From assembly GCF_024495425.1 (NCBI RefSeq), contig NZ_JANHJR010000003.1, positions 558,001 to 622,000 on the forward strand: 64,000 bases of DNA, given 5' to 3'. Source of the stretch: Haloarchaeobius litoreus. GTDB lineage: Archaea > Halobacteriota > Halobacteria > Halobacteriales > Natrialbaceae. Positions 63,356 to 64,000 of this stretch are shown in pieces. Both the position numbers and the translations under genes were made by a program. Each line of letters begins with the position of its first letter. The stretch's first letter is position 1. Below the pieces are notes generated by a model that was not told the DNA's origin, made no database searches, and saw nothing but the letters and a program-made list of their open reading frames with translations.

Positions 63356-64000
63356 TCAGTCACCCCTGAGAACGGGCGCATCGGTTTGAATTTTTGTCTG
63401 TGGATATTTGCCGTCTTGTTTACCCGGGTCGAAATCGAGCCAGTACTGCTGACCGATGATCGGTTCCATCTCTTCTTGAACTGGACCTTCCCACTGCGAG
63501 TCAGTGGCAAAGACGATAACCTGATTCGCGAGTGTTGGAATCACCCGACTAACCTCTCGACGATGGTCCTTGTCGAGGGCGCCGAACGGTGAGTCCATTA
63601 CGATTGGATAGATTCCACCTTGGAAGTACTCAGATTCAGATTCAGATTCATACCGATTCCGGGCGATATCGACGAGACTACCGATGAATGCTAAACTCGC
63701 AATCTGCCGTTCTCCTGTAGATTTATCAACTTCTACTCGCTCCTCACCAACTTCCTGTGAAATTTTGAGCTCAAATTCTTCCGTCACTTCGGCGATGAGG
63801 TCCTTGCTCGCAATCTCACTGAACGTCTCTTGGATATTCTGGTTTGCCCATTTACGGACCTTGTCCTTGAGGTCGGTGAACGAACCATCGAGCTGATCAC
63901 GAACCTCTTCAGCTGCTTTCTGGCGCTGCTTCGCAACTCGTGCCTCCGCTCGCTCATCTTCCTGTTCGTCGATTTCTCTTTCAAGCGAGTTGACGCGCTC
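63356..64000 (-). CDS. SMC/Rad50-like ATPase, DndD-like (5' part beyond window)
   Basis: 214 residues to the window edge, open upstream. The edge-most part is coiled coil (ERVNSLEREIDEQEDERAEA). The C-terminal ABC head has the signature DKSTGERQIASLAFIGSLVD and Walker B YPIVMDSPFGALDKDHR, then IPTLANQVIVFATDSQWEGP, which resembles DndD/SbcC-like proteins of DNA-modification systems. DndD is thought to support phosphorothioate insertion. Walker A lies beyond the window, so identity is not settled. It is the first visible gene of the leftward cluster. Confidence 0.75.
   Translation of the reverse strand, partial: ERVNSLEREIDEQEDERAEARVAKQRQKAAEEVRDQLDGSFTDLKDKVRKWANQNIQETFSEIASKDLIAEVTEEFELKISQEVGEERVEVDKSTGERQIASLAFIGSLVDIARNRYESESESEYFQGGIYPIVMDSPFGALDKDHRREVSRVIPTLANQVIVFATDSQWEGPVQEEMEPIIGQQYWLDFDPGKQDGKYPQTKIQTDAPVLRGD

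Noticed and set aside
1-64000. CRISPR array or cas genes
   Set aside because: No regularly spaced 25-40-base repeats were seen and no cas-type protein motif was recognised.
45100-64000. Second copy of the tRNA-Gln 3' end as attachment site
   Set aside because: No match to the T arm plus acceptor sequence was found by eye; GATTCGAATC near 52,107 is only a short similarity.

Overview
The window is haloarchaeal. It is GC-rich, its proteins are strongly acidic with few lysines, several genes look leaderless (an AT-rich TATA element about 24-30 bases before the start codon), and it carries archaeal or halophile-specific genes: TFB, an archaeal RecJ-like DHH protein, the uroporphyrinogen/siroheme route to heme, Tat signal peptides, and halophile families such as DUF5783 and Hvo_1808-like surface proteins. 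The genus cannot be fixed from the sequence alone.

Layout. (1) 1-37,700 is chromosomal housekeeping: a sulfatase cut by the left edge, a NifU-like scaffold, phosphoribosyltransferases, membrane proteins, a DHH nuclease, tetrapyrrole genes (hemD, SUMT and hemC in one overlapping operon; hemL and hemB nearby), the amt-glnK operon, three tandem GNAT acetyltransferases, a VapBC-like pair, an S66 peptidase, a TbADH-like secondary alcohol dehydrogenase, a CorC/CNNM transporter, methyltransferases, an HPRT-like enzyme, a two-metalloprotease lipoprotein, OsmC, an NSS transporter, and a divergent regulator/FAD-oxidase pair. (2) 37,700-45,050 is an accessory zone: a Tat lipoprotein, small membrane proteins, a formyltransferase, a PD-(D/E)xK nuclease-like protein, and two and a half copies of an HNH gene family with a homing-endonuclease-associated repeat. 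It ends at a tRNA-Gln(CUG) gene. (3) 45,200-55,330 looks like the remains of an integrated or conjugative element: a conjugation-type ATPase that has lost its Walker A half, a deletion junction, a GC-rich non-coding block with strong inverted repeats, RPA-like, ArdC-like and TFB genes, a secreted trypsin-like protease operon, a zinc micro-protein, and a broken IS5-type transposase. (4) 55,337-64,000 is a leftward cluster of six genes running off the right edge: an SMC/DndD-like ATPase, a small protein resembling Dnd-system-associated protein 4, a helix-hairpin-helix protein, a tandem-duplicated 220-residue protein, an SF2 helicase, and a 939-residue protein with eight homing-endonuclease-associated repeats plus a helix-hairpin-helix tail.

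The last cluster is the best candidate for an undescribed or little-described system. It looks like a DNA-phosphorothioation-linked or related defence operon whose effectors combine a helicase, two helix-hairpin-helix proteins and a large repeat array. The same repeat occurs singly in the HNH proteins of region 2. Function here is inference; the modification genes (DndC and others), if present, would lie beyond the right edge.
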